A stretch of 9,873 nucleotides of DNA from CAYUET01 sp964443875 (lineage in GTDB: Bacteria > Auribacterota > JAFGBW01), in NCBI GenBank assembly GCA_964443875.1, contig CAYUET010000061.1, positions 1-9,873 on the forward strand, given 5' to 3'. The notes beneath the pieces are model-generated. The model worked only from the letters and a program-made list of their open reading frames with translations, was not told the DNA's origin and did no database searches. Positions 1-6,560 of the stretch are shown piece after piece; positions within the stretch are counted from its first letter, which is position 1; every line of letters begins with the position of its first letter. A program made the translations under genes and the position numbers.

Positions 1-145
1 CCATCCCGGTCACTGAGTGTCCGCCGCAGGCGGATGTATCGAAGTGATCGAAGTGCTGGTCACAGCCTCTGCCGAACAGCTGCCATTCTGCCATCCCGGT
101 CACTGAGTGTCCGCCGCAGGCGGATGTATCGAAGTGATCGAAGTG
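1..145 (+). repeat. Two exact 55-bp copies of a dispersed intergenic repeat
   Basis: Positions 1-55 and 91-145 are identical, giving a 90-bp period with 35 bp of unrelated sequence between the copies. Each copy contains one 42-bp palindromic element (8-49 and 98-139) with left arm GGTCACTGAGTG, inner hairpin TCCGCC-GCA-GGCGGA and right arm ending ATCGAAGTGATC, followed by an extra GAAGTG that makes a short tandem ATCGAAGTG ATCGAAGTG. A third copy with one substitution, in the hairpin loop (GCA to ACA), lies at 1607-1659. The array may begin before the window, because copy 1 starts at base 1. No open frame is supported here. Confidence 0.9.
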
Positions 146-245
146 ATCGCATCCCTCTGCAATTTCTGTGGATAATAGAGGATTAAAACTATAAACTGGC
201 CAAAACCTTTCTGATAACGTGCAATTTTAAATTTAGAACAAAACA

Positions 246-1433
246 ATGCTTCAATCCGTACTTTTTACTGTTTTATTTTTATCTCCCCTGCTTTACGGGG
301 CTGATCTGAAGCTGATTCTCCAGCCTTTTCAGATTCTCATCTTTTTGACCTTCCTGATCCATTTTTATAATCCTGCCGGGCAGATTCAGTTCAGTGCCCT
401 GCCGCGCATGCTCCGGGCCGGGTGGTCGGGGCTGGCGCTGATTCTCTGTGTTTCAACCGTGTATTCGGTTTATCCGGATCTCAGCCTGAAGTTCCTGATG
501 TATTTTTTTGCGGTTTCCGCCCTCTTTATCATGGCGGCTTTTGGAAGGCTTTCCAAAAAGCAGGTGTTGGTTTTATGCGGAGTCATGATCTTTTCTTCAA
601 ACCTTCAGGTTCTCATAGGGGTTCTGCAGAAGATGGATCTTCTTTCCCACAGGCATTGGATCCCCAAAGATCTCATGGCCGGGACCTTCATCAATCACAA
701 CCGTTTTTCAAGCATGATGGAGATCACCCTGCCCCTGGTTTTTTCTCTGCTTTTTGTGAACAGGGGGGGCAAGGGGAAACTGTTCAGATTTTTCCTGATT
801 TTTTCCCTGGTTTTTCAGACCGGGGGACTGATCCTTGCGCAATCAAGGGCCGGTTGGCTGAGCGCCATGGCGGGTGTTTTCTATTTTTTTATCGCGGCCT
901 CACAGAAGTTCAGCTTCAGGCGGATACTGGCCGGAATGATGGCGCTTATCCTCATTGCCTCGGCCTTTATTTATTTTAACAGGGAAACCCTGGGGAAAAG
1001 ATTTGAAACCCTGCTTGCCCTGGATAAGGACAGTTCAGCGCAGGCAAGAGTGGAATTCTGGAAGGTGGGTTTAAAAATCATCCGGGATCACCCGTTTCTG
1101 GGAACAGGCCCGGCCACGGTCCCTGTGGTTTTTCCCAGGTACAGGCCTGAAAATATCCGGTATTATGTAAACCAGCTTCATAATGACTACCTGGGGTGGA
1201 TGGCCGAAGCCGGTGTGTTCACCTTCCCCTGTCTGCTTATGTTGATGTTTGTTTTTTTATGGAGGCCTTTTCGTGAAAGAGGGAACTCTCTTGCGGCTGC
1301 CGCGGGCAGTGCCGTGCTGGCTATGGCCATTCATTCCGTGGTGGATTATAACCTGAGAATCCCGGCCATCACGTTCTACCTTGCCGTGCTGACCGGGCTT
1401 GCCTTCAGGAGGGAAACAGAGTCTTCTGACTGA
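246..1433 (+). CDS. O-antigen ligase / polymerase family membrane protein (Wzy_C-type)
   Basis: This 395-residue, very hydrophobic protein has about ten predicted membrane segments. It carries the signature of the O-antigen ligase/Wzy_C family: GTFINHNRF at residues 146-154, R268-x3-W272 starting the periplasmic loop, then HNDYLGWMAEAG with H312, N313, D314 and E321. Family members join or polymerise lipid-linked glycans at the periplasmic face of the inner membrane, as O-antigen ligases (WaaL), polymerases (Wzy) or exopolysaccharide polymerases; sequence alone does not separate these. An in-frame stop at 234-236 leaves ATG 246 as the first start. There is no good Shine-Dalgarno and no convincing promoter upstream. 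The length is normal for the minimal family without a C-terminal TPR extension. It stands alone, converging on the beta-barrel gene, with no glycosyltransferase neighbours in view. Confidence 0.9.
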   Translation: MLQSVLFTVLFLSPLLYGADLKLILQPFQILIFLTFLIHFYNPAGQIQFSALPRMLRAGWSGLALILCVSTVYSVYPDLSLKFLMYFFAVSALFIMAAFGRLSKKQVLVLCGVMIFSSNLQVLIGVLQKMDLLSHRHWIPKDLMAGTFINHNRFSSMMEITLPLVFSLLFVNRGGKGKLFRFFLIFSLVFQTGGLILAQSRAGWLSAMAGVFYFFIAASQKFSFRRILAGMMALILIASAFIYFNRETLGKRFETLLALDKDSSAQARVEFWKVGLKIIRDHPFLGTGPATVPVVFPRYRPENIRYYVNQLHNDYLGWMAEAGVFTFPCLLMLMFVFLWRPFRERGNSLAAAAGSAVLAMAIHSVVDYNLRIPAITFYLAVLTGLAFRRETESSD

Positions 1434-1458
1434 TTCCCTTTTTCCATGGCCCCTTTTC

Positions 1459-1563
1459 GGTCACTGAGCCTGTCGAAGTGCTGGTCATTTCGATACAATT
1501 ATCTTCGATAATCACTCAATGACCGGCCGTGCTTTTTCCCCGGTCACTGAGCCTGTTGAAGTG
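1459..1563 (+). repeat. Repeat cluster at convergent junction: two short-form elements around one 42-bp element
   Basis: Between the ligase stop (1433) and the beta-barrel stop (1680) lie two short forms, GGTCACTGAGCCTGTCGAAGTG at 1459-1480 and a one-base variant at 1542-1563. They keep the outer arms of the 42-bp family but lack the internal hairpin. Between them, 1483-1524 is a full 42-bp element in the minus orientation: outer GGTCATT/AATGACC, inner ATTATC-TTC-GATAAT at 1498-1512. A perfect 10-bp palindrome ATTCCGGAAT follows at 1578-1587, a motif common in dispersed intergenic repeats. No U-tract follows any of the hairpins, so an ordinary intrinsic terminator is not supported. Confidence 0.85.
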
Positions 1564-1606
1564 GTCGAAGAGCTGTCATTCCGGAATCCATGTCTTTTAT
1601 CTTCAG

Positions 1607-1659
1607 CCATCCCGGTCACTGAGTGTCCGCCACAGGCGGATGTATCGAAGTGATCGAAG
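1607..1659 (+). repeat. Third copy of the 55-bp-type repeat, containing a 42-bp element
   Basis: This copy matches the two at 1-55 and 91-145 over 53 bp with a single substitution. The change falls in the three-base loop of the inner hairpin (TCCGCC-ACA-GGCGGA), so the stem stays fully paired. The 42-bp core is 1614-1655. It ends about 20 bp before the stop codon of the beta-barrel gene on the opposite strand. Confidence 0.9.
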
Positions 1660-1679
1660 CAATCCATGCCTTCGCCGGT

Positions 1680-2831
1680 CTACAATTTCATTGTGGCGTA
1701 AAGCATGTAAAGGTTCTGGGTGTAATCCTGGTTATCATAATTGGAATCACGATCCAGAAGCCTGTATTTGCCTTCCACGGTGAGCCAGTTATTGAACTTA
1801 AACCCGAGGCGCAGGGCGATTTCATAGACCTCATCATCCCTGAGGCTTGAATTTGTGGTAAAGGGATATTTGTCGTTTTCAAAATATCCGCCCAGGCCGA
1901 GCAGGAGTCCTCTGCCGATGCTTTCGTGCTTGAATTCCAGGGCGATCCTGTTGAGTTTGTAAAAATCATTTCCAAGGATGAGCGATTCCTTGGCCCCCTT
2001 GATGAATTTCAGGTCAACGAGCTTGGAATCTGAAATTTTCCATTCCAGGTCCGATTCATAGACAAGGCCTGAGAATTCCTCTCTGGAGACATCATATTGC
2101 CTGTCCTGGTACCCGATTTTAAAAGTGCCGGTAAGTTTGGCTGTGATTTCCCCCTTCACACCGGCCAGGATCTGGTAGTAATCGCCGTCGCGGTTTTCAG
2201 AGAGATAATCAAGTTCGCCGTAATTGTATTCCAGAAGGACGTCGGTTTTGGTCAGGGCATGCCAGAACAGGCTGAGGGTGAAATTATCCTCATCATATTC
2301 ATCGCGGTCATACTCACGGCTGTCAAAGCGGTTGATTTCTTTTCTGTACAGTCCCTGAAGGGCGATGCGGTTGAAGTCAAACCCGAGAAGAATGGAGGGA
2401 ATACTGATGCTTCTTTCGATCTTGTTGGTGTATAAGATACCATCCTTGTACTGGGGCATGATGTATTCCCAGAGCAGGGTGCCGTAAAAGTCCCGTATGG
2501 TCAGATCATAACCTGCAAGAAAAACATAGGAATCAGAATCCTCCTCAGAATAATCGGAATAACGGTAAAAGTCACCGTCCATGCTCAGGTACAGTTTGTT
2601 TTCGGGGTTGAAAGGGGCCTCAAAATCGATATAGGGCCGGATGTGGTAAAAGGTGTCATCGAGTTCATTGCTGCTTTCAAGAAGGATATTGTCATCATAT
2701 CCGAATCCTACTTCAGCCTTGGCATCTATTTTCATTTTAGAAATCTGAATGCCGTCGCCAAGCCTTGCATAAGCAACGGTTGAAAGCAGAAAAGAAAACA
2801 GAAACAGCAGAGCTATGTTTGTTTTTTTCAT
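1680..2831 (-). CDS. Outer-membrane beta-barrel protein (putative porin, BBP2/EpsL-like)
   Basis: This is a 383-residue exported protein. Residues 1-22 form a classical signal peptide (KK, a hydrophobic core, then A-Y-A before R23). The mature part is a run of alternating amphipathic strands rich in Tyr, Asp, Asn and Phe, separated by acidic turns, and it ends in a strand LYMLYATMKL. An early GYDDNILL block followed by an IRPYIDFEAP-type strand is typical of the putative beta-barrel porin 2 family. In many proteobacteria that family sits in exopolysaccharide loci and is proposed to form an outer-membrane channel. The export role is inferred from the family; no polysaccharide genes adjoin it on the same strand. 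It has its own promoter at 2884-2912. The start follows GAACCCCCT, with no recognisable Shine-Dalgarno, but fits the signal peptide exactly. Confidence 0.85.
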   Translation of the reverse strand: MKKTNIALLFLFSFLLSTVAYARLGDGIQISKMKIDAKAEVGFGYDDNILLESSNELDDTFYHIRPYIDFEAPFNPENKLYLSMDGDFYRYSDYSEEDSDSYVFLAGYDLTIRDFYGTLLWEYIMPQYKDGILYTNKIERSISIPSILLGFDFNRIALQGLYRKEINRFDSREYDRDEYDEDNFTLSLFWHALTKTDVLLEYNYGELDYLSENRDGDYYQILAGVKGEITAKLTGTFKIGYQDRQYDVSREEFSGLVYESDLEWKISDSKLVDLKFIKGAKESLILGNDFYKLNRIALEFKHESIGRGLLLGLGGYFENDKYPFTTNSSLRDDEVYEIALRLGFKFNNWLTVEGKYRLLDRDSNYDNQDYTQNLYMLYATMKL

Positions 2832-2883
2832 AGGGGGTTCACTTTCTGTGTAGTTAGTTTAAGGTAATGTTTAAACTTGTGTA

Positions 2884-2912
2884 TTTATCTAAAAAACAGA
2901 TAGTTATGTCAA
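2884..2912 (-). promoter_or_regulatory. sigma70-type promoter of the beta-barrel gene
   Basis: Read on the minus strand, there is a perfect -35 TTGACA (plus-strand 2907-2912), a 17-bp spacer and a -10 GATAAA (2884-2889, four of six consensus bases). The predicted transcript start is about 45 nt before the ATG at 2831. The spacer holds an inverted repeat TATCT-N7-AGATA (2886-2902), and a perfect palindrome GTTTAAAC (2869-2876) lies near the transcript start. Either could be an operator. From 2913 to 3005 nothing else is recognised. Confidence 0.6.
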
Positions 2913-3005
2913 TTTTTATATTGGGAAAAATGATGAAAGAATTTATTGCACAGAATGTTGTTGTTTTTACGACAACCATATTGAATTTGCATAGTATGAG
3001 TATTA

Positions 3006-3236
3006 TTACCCGAATTTTTCGCGTAAGCGAGAAATCCAGATTCCCTGCCTTCGTTCGGAATGCCTCCTCAGGTTTCTTCACTCAGCAACCGGTGCTTCGA
3101 TCGCTTCGATACATCCGCCTGCGGCGGACACTCAGCGACCGAAGAAAGCATCACTCAGCAACCGGGCAGCAGGGAAGAGAGGTCCGGGTTAAGGCCGGTC
3201 ATTGAGTGATTGACTCTGTCAATCGTATCGAAATGA
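3006..3236. repeat. Left long direct repeat flanking the regulator/nucleotidyltransferase cassette
   Basis: This block recurs at 5202-5421. Positions 3066-3159 and 5263-5356 are identical over 94 bp. The 54 bp before that match with about ten differences. After it the copies match again, apart from an 11-bp insertion in the left copy and a different inner hairpin. The block contains a 42-bp element on the minus strand (3099-3140, outer arms GGTCGCT/AGCGATC, inner TCCGCC-GCA-GGCGGA) and one on the plus strand (3197-3238, inner ATTGAC-TCT-GTCAAT). The start, near 3012, is an AT-rich stretch with a CGC-GTAA-GCG hairpin. Confidence 0.9.
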
Positions 3237-3260
3237 AAGGCCGGAGGTCCGAACACGGCC

Positions 3261-3302
3261 GGTCATTGAGTGATTATCAAAGATAATAATATCGAAATGA
3301 CC
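3261..3302 (+). repeat. 42-bp palindromic element, AT-hairpin variant
   Basis: The left arm GGTCATTGAGTG, inner hairpin ATTATC-AAA-GATAAT and right arm ending ATCGAAATGACC match the family geometry exactly. The outer GGTCATT and AATGACC are perfect complements. This is an additional copy between the left long repeat and the promoter of the downstream regulator gene; it has no counterpart at the same place in the right-hand repeat. Confidence 0.85.
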
Positions 3303-3403
3303 AACGGAGGAAATGAGCGGTGGTGGAATTTTAAAAAACAGAAGAGCATAATTAGTCAGATCTGCAAAACGGGTCAGGAGGCATATATAAGAGGTTATAA
3401 CTA

Positions 3404-3435
3404 TTGACATGCATAGTATCTATTGATAGGATAGT
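3404..3435 (+). promoter_or_regulatory. Promoter and possible operator of the regulator/nucleotidyltransferase pair
   Basis: A perfect -35 TTGACA (3404-3409) is followed by a 17-bp spacer and -10 TAGGAT (3427-3432, four of six). CTAT-TG-ATAG (3420-3429) overlaps the -10, and ATAGT occurs directly repeated at 3413-3417 and 3431-3435. This layout would suit autorepression by the winged-helix protein encoded directly downstream, as known for AbiEi-type antitoxins; the operator is inferred from the sequence only. A ribosome site AGGA at 3457-3460 lies eight bases before the ATG. Confidence 0.65.
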
Positions 3436-3468
3436 GTGTACTTTTTGTGATATTATAGGATAAGAGCT

Positions 3469-4449
3469 ATGAACCTTATTAAAAAATTTGAACACTATAT
3501 AAAAGAGACTCTGGATATTTCGACAGGCGCGGAACTATGGGAAAATTCGGGTATTTTTGCATTTTATCTGAGGGAAAGATATTGTTTTTACAAGGTTGTT
3601 TTGTTGAATTCCCCCTGCCTGATAATGGCTTCAAAAAATGAGCAGGAAGAGACTCCCGGGGTTATTCGTAAACATATGGATCAGGTTCATAATAAATGGG
3701 GTAAAGATGTTATTTTTCTTCACCCTTTAATTTCCTCTTATAATCGAAAACGGCTGATACAACAGAAAGTTCCCTTTGTCATTCCGGGGTATCAGATGTA
3801 TCTTCCCTTACTGGGAATTGATTTTAGGGAGCATTTTAAGAGATTGCAGGAGGTAAGGGATGTTTTCAGTCCTGCGGCGCAGGCATTGATGATGAGCATC
3901 CTTTACCGGAAGGAACAGTTTTCGTTCATGCCGGCCAAAATGGCAAAAGAGCTTGGGTATTCCCCCATGACAATGACCCGTGCTTTTGATGAATTTAAGC
4001 AAAAAAATCTGGGCGAACACGGTTTTCATGGCAAAGGGCGATTTCTTGATTTTCAGGTGAAAGGAAAAGTTCTTTGGGAGAAGGCCATGCAATACATGAA
4101 AACTCCTGTCGTAAAACGATATTATATTTTCCCTTCTCAAAAGAAAGATTATGGGGTGTATGCCGGGCTGGATGCTCTTTCCCGATATACGAACCTTTTG
4201 GAACCCCAAAACCCTGTATTTGCAGTCAGCGGTATGGAGTGGAAAAAAATACACTCAGGCGGAAAAACGGAGGTATTACCAAAACCGGAACCCGGAGCCA
4301 TTGAAATAGAGGAATGGTCCTACGATCCGAAAATGTTTACGGATAATAAAATTGCAGACCGTCTTTCTGTTTATGCCTCTATTGAAGACAGTCATGATGA
4401 ACGCATAAAATCGGCCTTGCAGGAGATGCTGGAGGGGGTCGAATGGTAA
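3469..4449 (+). CDS. Winged-helix regulator, AbiEi-like putative antitoxin
   Basis: This is a 326-residue soluble protein without a signal peptide. A winged helix-turn-helix lies at about residues 134-205: SPAAQALMMSILYR is the first helix and ELGYSPMTMTRAFDEF (161-176) reads as the turn and recognition helix, followed by a basic wing. The N-terminal part (1-130) includes a VPFVIPGYQMYLP segment that I cannot assign. The C-terminal part (216-326) contains AGLDALSRYTNL, which resembles the C-terminal region of AbiEi-type antitoxins. The downstream nucleotidyltransferase gene overlaps it by seven bases (ATGGTAA), so the two are translationally coupled. In type IV AbiE systems, AbiEi represses the operon and counteracts the toxin. 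The antitoxin role here rests mainly on this pairing. It differs from textbook AbiEi in carrying the DNA-binding domain in the middle rather than at the N-terminus. Confidence 0.65.
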   Translation: MNLIKKFEHYIKETLDISTGAELWENSGIFAFYLRERYCFYKVVLLNSPCLIMASKNEQEETPGVIRKHMDQVHNKWGKDVIFLHPLISSYNRKRLIQQKVPFVIPGYQMYLPLLGIDFREHFKRLQEVRDVFSPAAQALMMSILYRKEQFSFMPAKMAKELGYSPMTMTRAFDEFKQKNLGEHGFHGKGRFLDFQVKGKVLWEKAMQYMKTPVVKRYYIFPSQKKDYGVYAGLDALSRYTNLLEPQNPVFAVSGMEWKKIHSGGKTEVLPKPEPGAIEIEEWSYDPKMFTDNKIADRLSVYASIEDSHDERIKSALQEMLEGVEW

Positions 4450-5197
4450 GAGGGCTGGAATTTTTTCATGAGCACTTTAAAGGGCATATTCATCAGTTTG
4501 TATTGATTGGGGGAACCGCATGCCAACTTGCTATGGACGAAGCGGGTCTTGAATTCCGTGCTACAAAAGATTTGGATATTGTTTTATATGTGGAGTCGCT
4601 TGACCGGAAGTTTATCAAAGCGTTTTGGGCTTTTATAAATGAAGGTCAATATCAGATCCAGCAGAAAGCTTCCGGGAAAAAACAATTCTACCGGTTTCAA
4701 AAACCAAAGGTCGAAAACTTTCCTTTTATGTTGGAGTTGTTTTCACGTAAGTCCGATGCCCTGGCTCTTAAAAGCAGCAGTCATATCACACCACTTCCTA
4801 TGGATGAAGACATTTCAAGTTTATCAGCAATTCTGTTAAATGATAGTTATTATGAATTCATTCACGAAGGGAAAAAAATACTAATGGGTTTGCCTGTAGT
4901 AGGCCCTGAATGTCTTATCCCTTTAAAAGCAAGGGCCTGGCTTGATCTGAGAAAACGAAAAAACAAGGTGAGTCCATTGATTTTAAATCTGTCAATAAAC
5001 ATAAAAATGATGTCTTTAATCTGTTCAGAATTGTTGATCCGGAATCTCTCATAAATATTCCGGAAGAAGTTAAAAAGGACATGGCAGAATTTATAGAACA
5101 AATGAGGTCTGAATCTGTTGCCCTGGAATATATTGGGATTAAAAGTGATATGAGGGACTCCATTTTAACTGAGTTAAAAAAGATATATAAAATTTGA
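4443..5197 (+). CDS. AbiEii-like nucleotidyltransferase (putative toxin), frameshifted
   Basis: This encodes a nucleotidyltransferase-fold protein with core motif GGTACQLA (G23, G24) followed by RATKDLDIVL (R39, D43, D45), the metal-binding signature shared by AbiEii/MNT-type enzymes. Characterised relatives transfer nucleotides, for example onto tRNA ends, and arrest growth. A strong ribosome site GGAGGGGG (4431-4438) sits inside the upstream gene. Reading frame 0 gives 203 residues ending at 5054, but its last 29 look unrelated to the family. The -1 frame from 4964 continues as QGESIDFKSVNKHKNDVFNL and on to a TGA at 5195-5197, which supplies the family's C-terminal K-H-x-N-D motif. Joined, the protein would be 251 residues. 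The switch lies at A AAA AAC (4958-4964). Either one A has been lost from an A7 run, making this a damaged gene, or the frame is changed by slippage. The gene ends four bases before the right long repeat. Confidence 0.75.
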
Positions 5198-5201
5198 TTG
5201 C

Positions 5202-5421
5202 TTACCCCGAATTTTTCGCGCAAGCGGCAAGTCCAGATTCCTCACGTTCGTTCGGAATGACACCTCAGGTTTCTTCACTCAGCAACCGGTGCTTCGATCG
5301 CTTCGATACATCCGCCTGCGGCGGACACTCAGCGACCGAAGAAAGCATCACTCAGCGACCGGGGGGCAGGGAAGAGAGGCCGGTCATTGAGTGATTATCG
5401 AAGATAATCGTATCGAAATGA
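5202..5421. repeat. Right long direct repeat flanking the regulator/nucleotidyltransferase cassette
   Basis: This is the partner of the block at 3006-3236, with 94 bp identical at 5263-5356. It includes a 42-bp element on the minus strand (5296-5337, identical to the left one) and one on the plus strand (5382-5423, inner hairpin ATTATC-GAA-GATAAT, right arm degraded to AATGAGC). It begins four bases after the TGA of the nucleotidyltransferase reading. Distance to the left copy is 2197 bp. Confidence 0.9.
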
Positions 5422-5447
5422 GCGGAGGGGAAGTCAGTGGTATGTCC

Positions 5448-5489
5448 GGTCATTGAGTGTCCGCCGCAGGCGGATGTATCGAAATGACC
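5448..5489 (+). repeat. 42-bp palindromic element, GC-hairpin in AT-type outer arms
   Basis: The outer arms are the AT-type pair GGTCATT/AATGACC, but the inner hairpin is the GC-type TCCGCC-GCA-GGCGGA. It therefore combines parts that occur separately in other copies, at the same 42-bp length. It lies seven bases from the stop codon of the ATP-grasp gene on the opposite strand. Confidence 0.9.
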
Positions 5490-5495
5490 CGCAAG

Positions 5496-6407
5496 TCAGA
5501 CAGGCAGTTTTAGGAGTTTTCCGATTTCCTCATCGTATTTTTCAGGGAAAAAATGCTCAAAGCCCGCACCGGGGTAAAAGGTCAATTCGCCAAACACGAC
5601 TCTTTCACCGATGCAGTAAAGATCAACCCTTGCAAAGGGGAAGCCTTCAGAAAGTTTCTTTGCAAGATCTGTCATAAGGTCAAATTTCAGAGGCTTGGGG
5701 ACTTCCCCCTCATATCCGGGAAAGCGGATTGTAAAGGGGAGCAGGTTCCAGTCCATATCATAGATATTCCTGCGGTGATTGCCAAAGCGGTCGACATCGA
5801 CCTGAATGAATTTGGGCGTTCCATTAAAGCAGAAAAATTTATAATCATTGGGTGAAGCACCATTATCGTCTAAGTATTCCTCACAGATCAGCCGGGGAGG
5901 AATATTTTTATACGCCCATTCCCTTGCAAAAAAATAATAATTATAGTGGAGACAGCCGGTAAAATTTGCAATGGCAGAAGGCCACACAAGGGAGGTTTTA
6001 TCCTTGCAGATCAGATTCTGACTGCTGCCGTGGGTGGTTTTTAAGACAAAGGCGTGGGGCAGGTTTTTGGGATTGATTTCTTCAATGGTATTATAAATGC
6101 CATATAGTTTGGTCAGGTAGGCGTCGCCTATGCGATCTTTTACATAGTCCCTCACCGCATATTTATCAGCGCAGACAGTATAAATGTTATTTCTGCATCT
6201 GAGTTTGAGCCATTGAATTTTTTCATTAAAGGTAACGGGGTTTTCAAGATTCAGATTTTTATTAAACCCCTTTTTATAGAGGCGTTTGCAACAAAACTCA
6301 TCACTGATAACGATGCAGATTAATTTTAAAAACCTGGTTTTAAAGAATGAATAAATGGAATATAAAAACTTATTTGTTTTTATGAATTGTTGAATAAGGG
6401 CGTACAT
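5496..6407 (-). CDS. TupA-type ATP-grasp protein of surface-polymer biosynthesis
   Basis: This 303-residue protein has the full set of blocks of the ATPgrasp_TupA family. In order they are NPVTFNEKIQWLKL (56-69), ADKYAVRDYV (80-89), KTTHGSSQNLI (123-133), ICEEYL (174-179), DYKFFCFNGTPKF (188-200), FARVDLY (258-264) and FGELTFYPGAGFEHF (272-286). The last two should hold metal and ATP ligands such as D262 and E274. ATP-grasp enzymes form amide-like bonds with ATP. TupA is named for teichuronopeptide synthesis in Bacillus, and relatives occur widely in capsule and O-antigen clusters, often labelled glycosyltransferase. The exact substrate cannot be told. It is full length, although the N-terminus (1-35) is hydrophobic and may be membrane-attached. 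No Shine-Dalgarno is obvious before ATG 6407. It is a single gene, convergent with the nucleotidyltransferase across a repeat-filled gap. Confidence 0.88.
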   Translation of the reverse strand: MYALIQQFIKTNKFLYSIYSFFKTRFLKLICIVISDEFCCKRLYKKGFNKNLNLENPVTFNEKIQWLKLRCRNNIYTVCADKYAVRDYVKDRIGDAYLTKLYGIYNTIEEINPKNLPHAFVLKTTHGSSQNLICKDKTSLVWPSAIANFTGCLHYNYYFFAREWAYKNIPPRLICEEYLDDNGASPNDYKFFCFNGTPKFIQVDVDRFGNHRRNIYDMDWNLLPFTIRFPGYEGEVPKPLKFDLMTDLAKKLSEGFPFARVDLYCIGERVVFGELTFYPGAGFEHFFPEKYDEEIGKLLKLPV

Positions 6408-6525
6408 GATGCGGGCTACTATCCTTTATTTTAATCCCTATGGTTATAAATCCCCGAAGATTACTGCAATGTGTCATTTCAACCGCCAGTGTAGTGTATT
6501 ATTTTAGATAGGTACATCATTTAAA

Positions 6526-6560
6526 CGTCATTGCGAGGAGTTCCGCGACGAAGCAATCTC
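6526..6560 (+). repeat. Dispersed 'GTCATTGCGAGGAG' intergenic repeat
   Basis: The block runs from CGTCATTGCGAGGAG through CGCGACGAAGCAATCTC. Its ends ATTGC (6530-6534) and GCAAT (6553-6557) pair. Repeats with this wording are widespread between genes in deltaproteobacteria and some other phyla, and have no settled function. It is unrelated in sequence to the 42-bp family elsewhere in this window. Confidence 0.75.

Noticed and set aside
1..145. CRISPR-like array because of regularly spaced repeats
   Set aside because: There are only two copies with a 90-bp period; the repeat is a dispersed palindromic element found at many other sites in the window, with no cas genes.
171..176. GATAAT as a -10 element for the O-antigen-ligase-family gene
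   Set aside because: No -35-like hexamer at proper spacing and 70 bp from the start; not convincing enough to annotate.
1529..1850. Open frames of 84 and 75 codons on the plus strand at the convergent junction
   Set aside because: They translate the repeat copies and the antisense of the beta-barrel gene; composition is not protein-like.
2097..2435. 112-codon plus-strand frame
   Set aside because: Antisense shadow of the well-supported beta-barrel coding sequence.
2854..3205. Overlapping open frames of 75 and 112 codons between the beta-barrel and regulator genes
   Set aside because: They run through the promoter and the dispersed repeat, have no ribosome site and no recognisable protein pattern; the plus-strand frame reads repeat DNA.
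3006..5421. Insertion sequence or composite transposon, because the cassette has long flanking repeats
   Set aside because: No transposase is encoded between or near the repeats, and the repeats consist of smaller dispersed elements rather than IS ends; no target-site duplication was identified.
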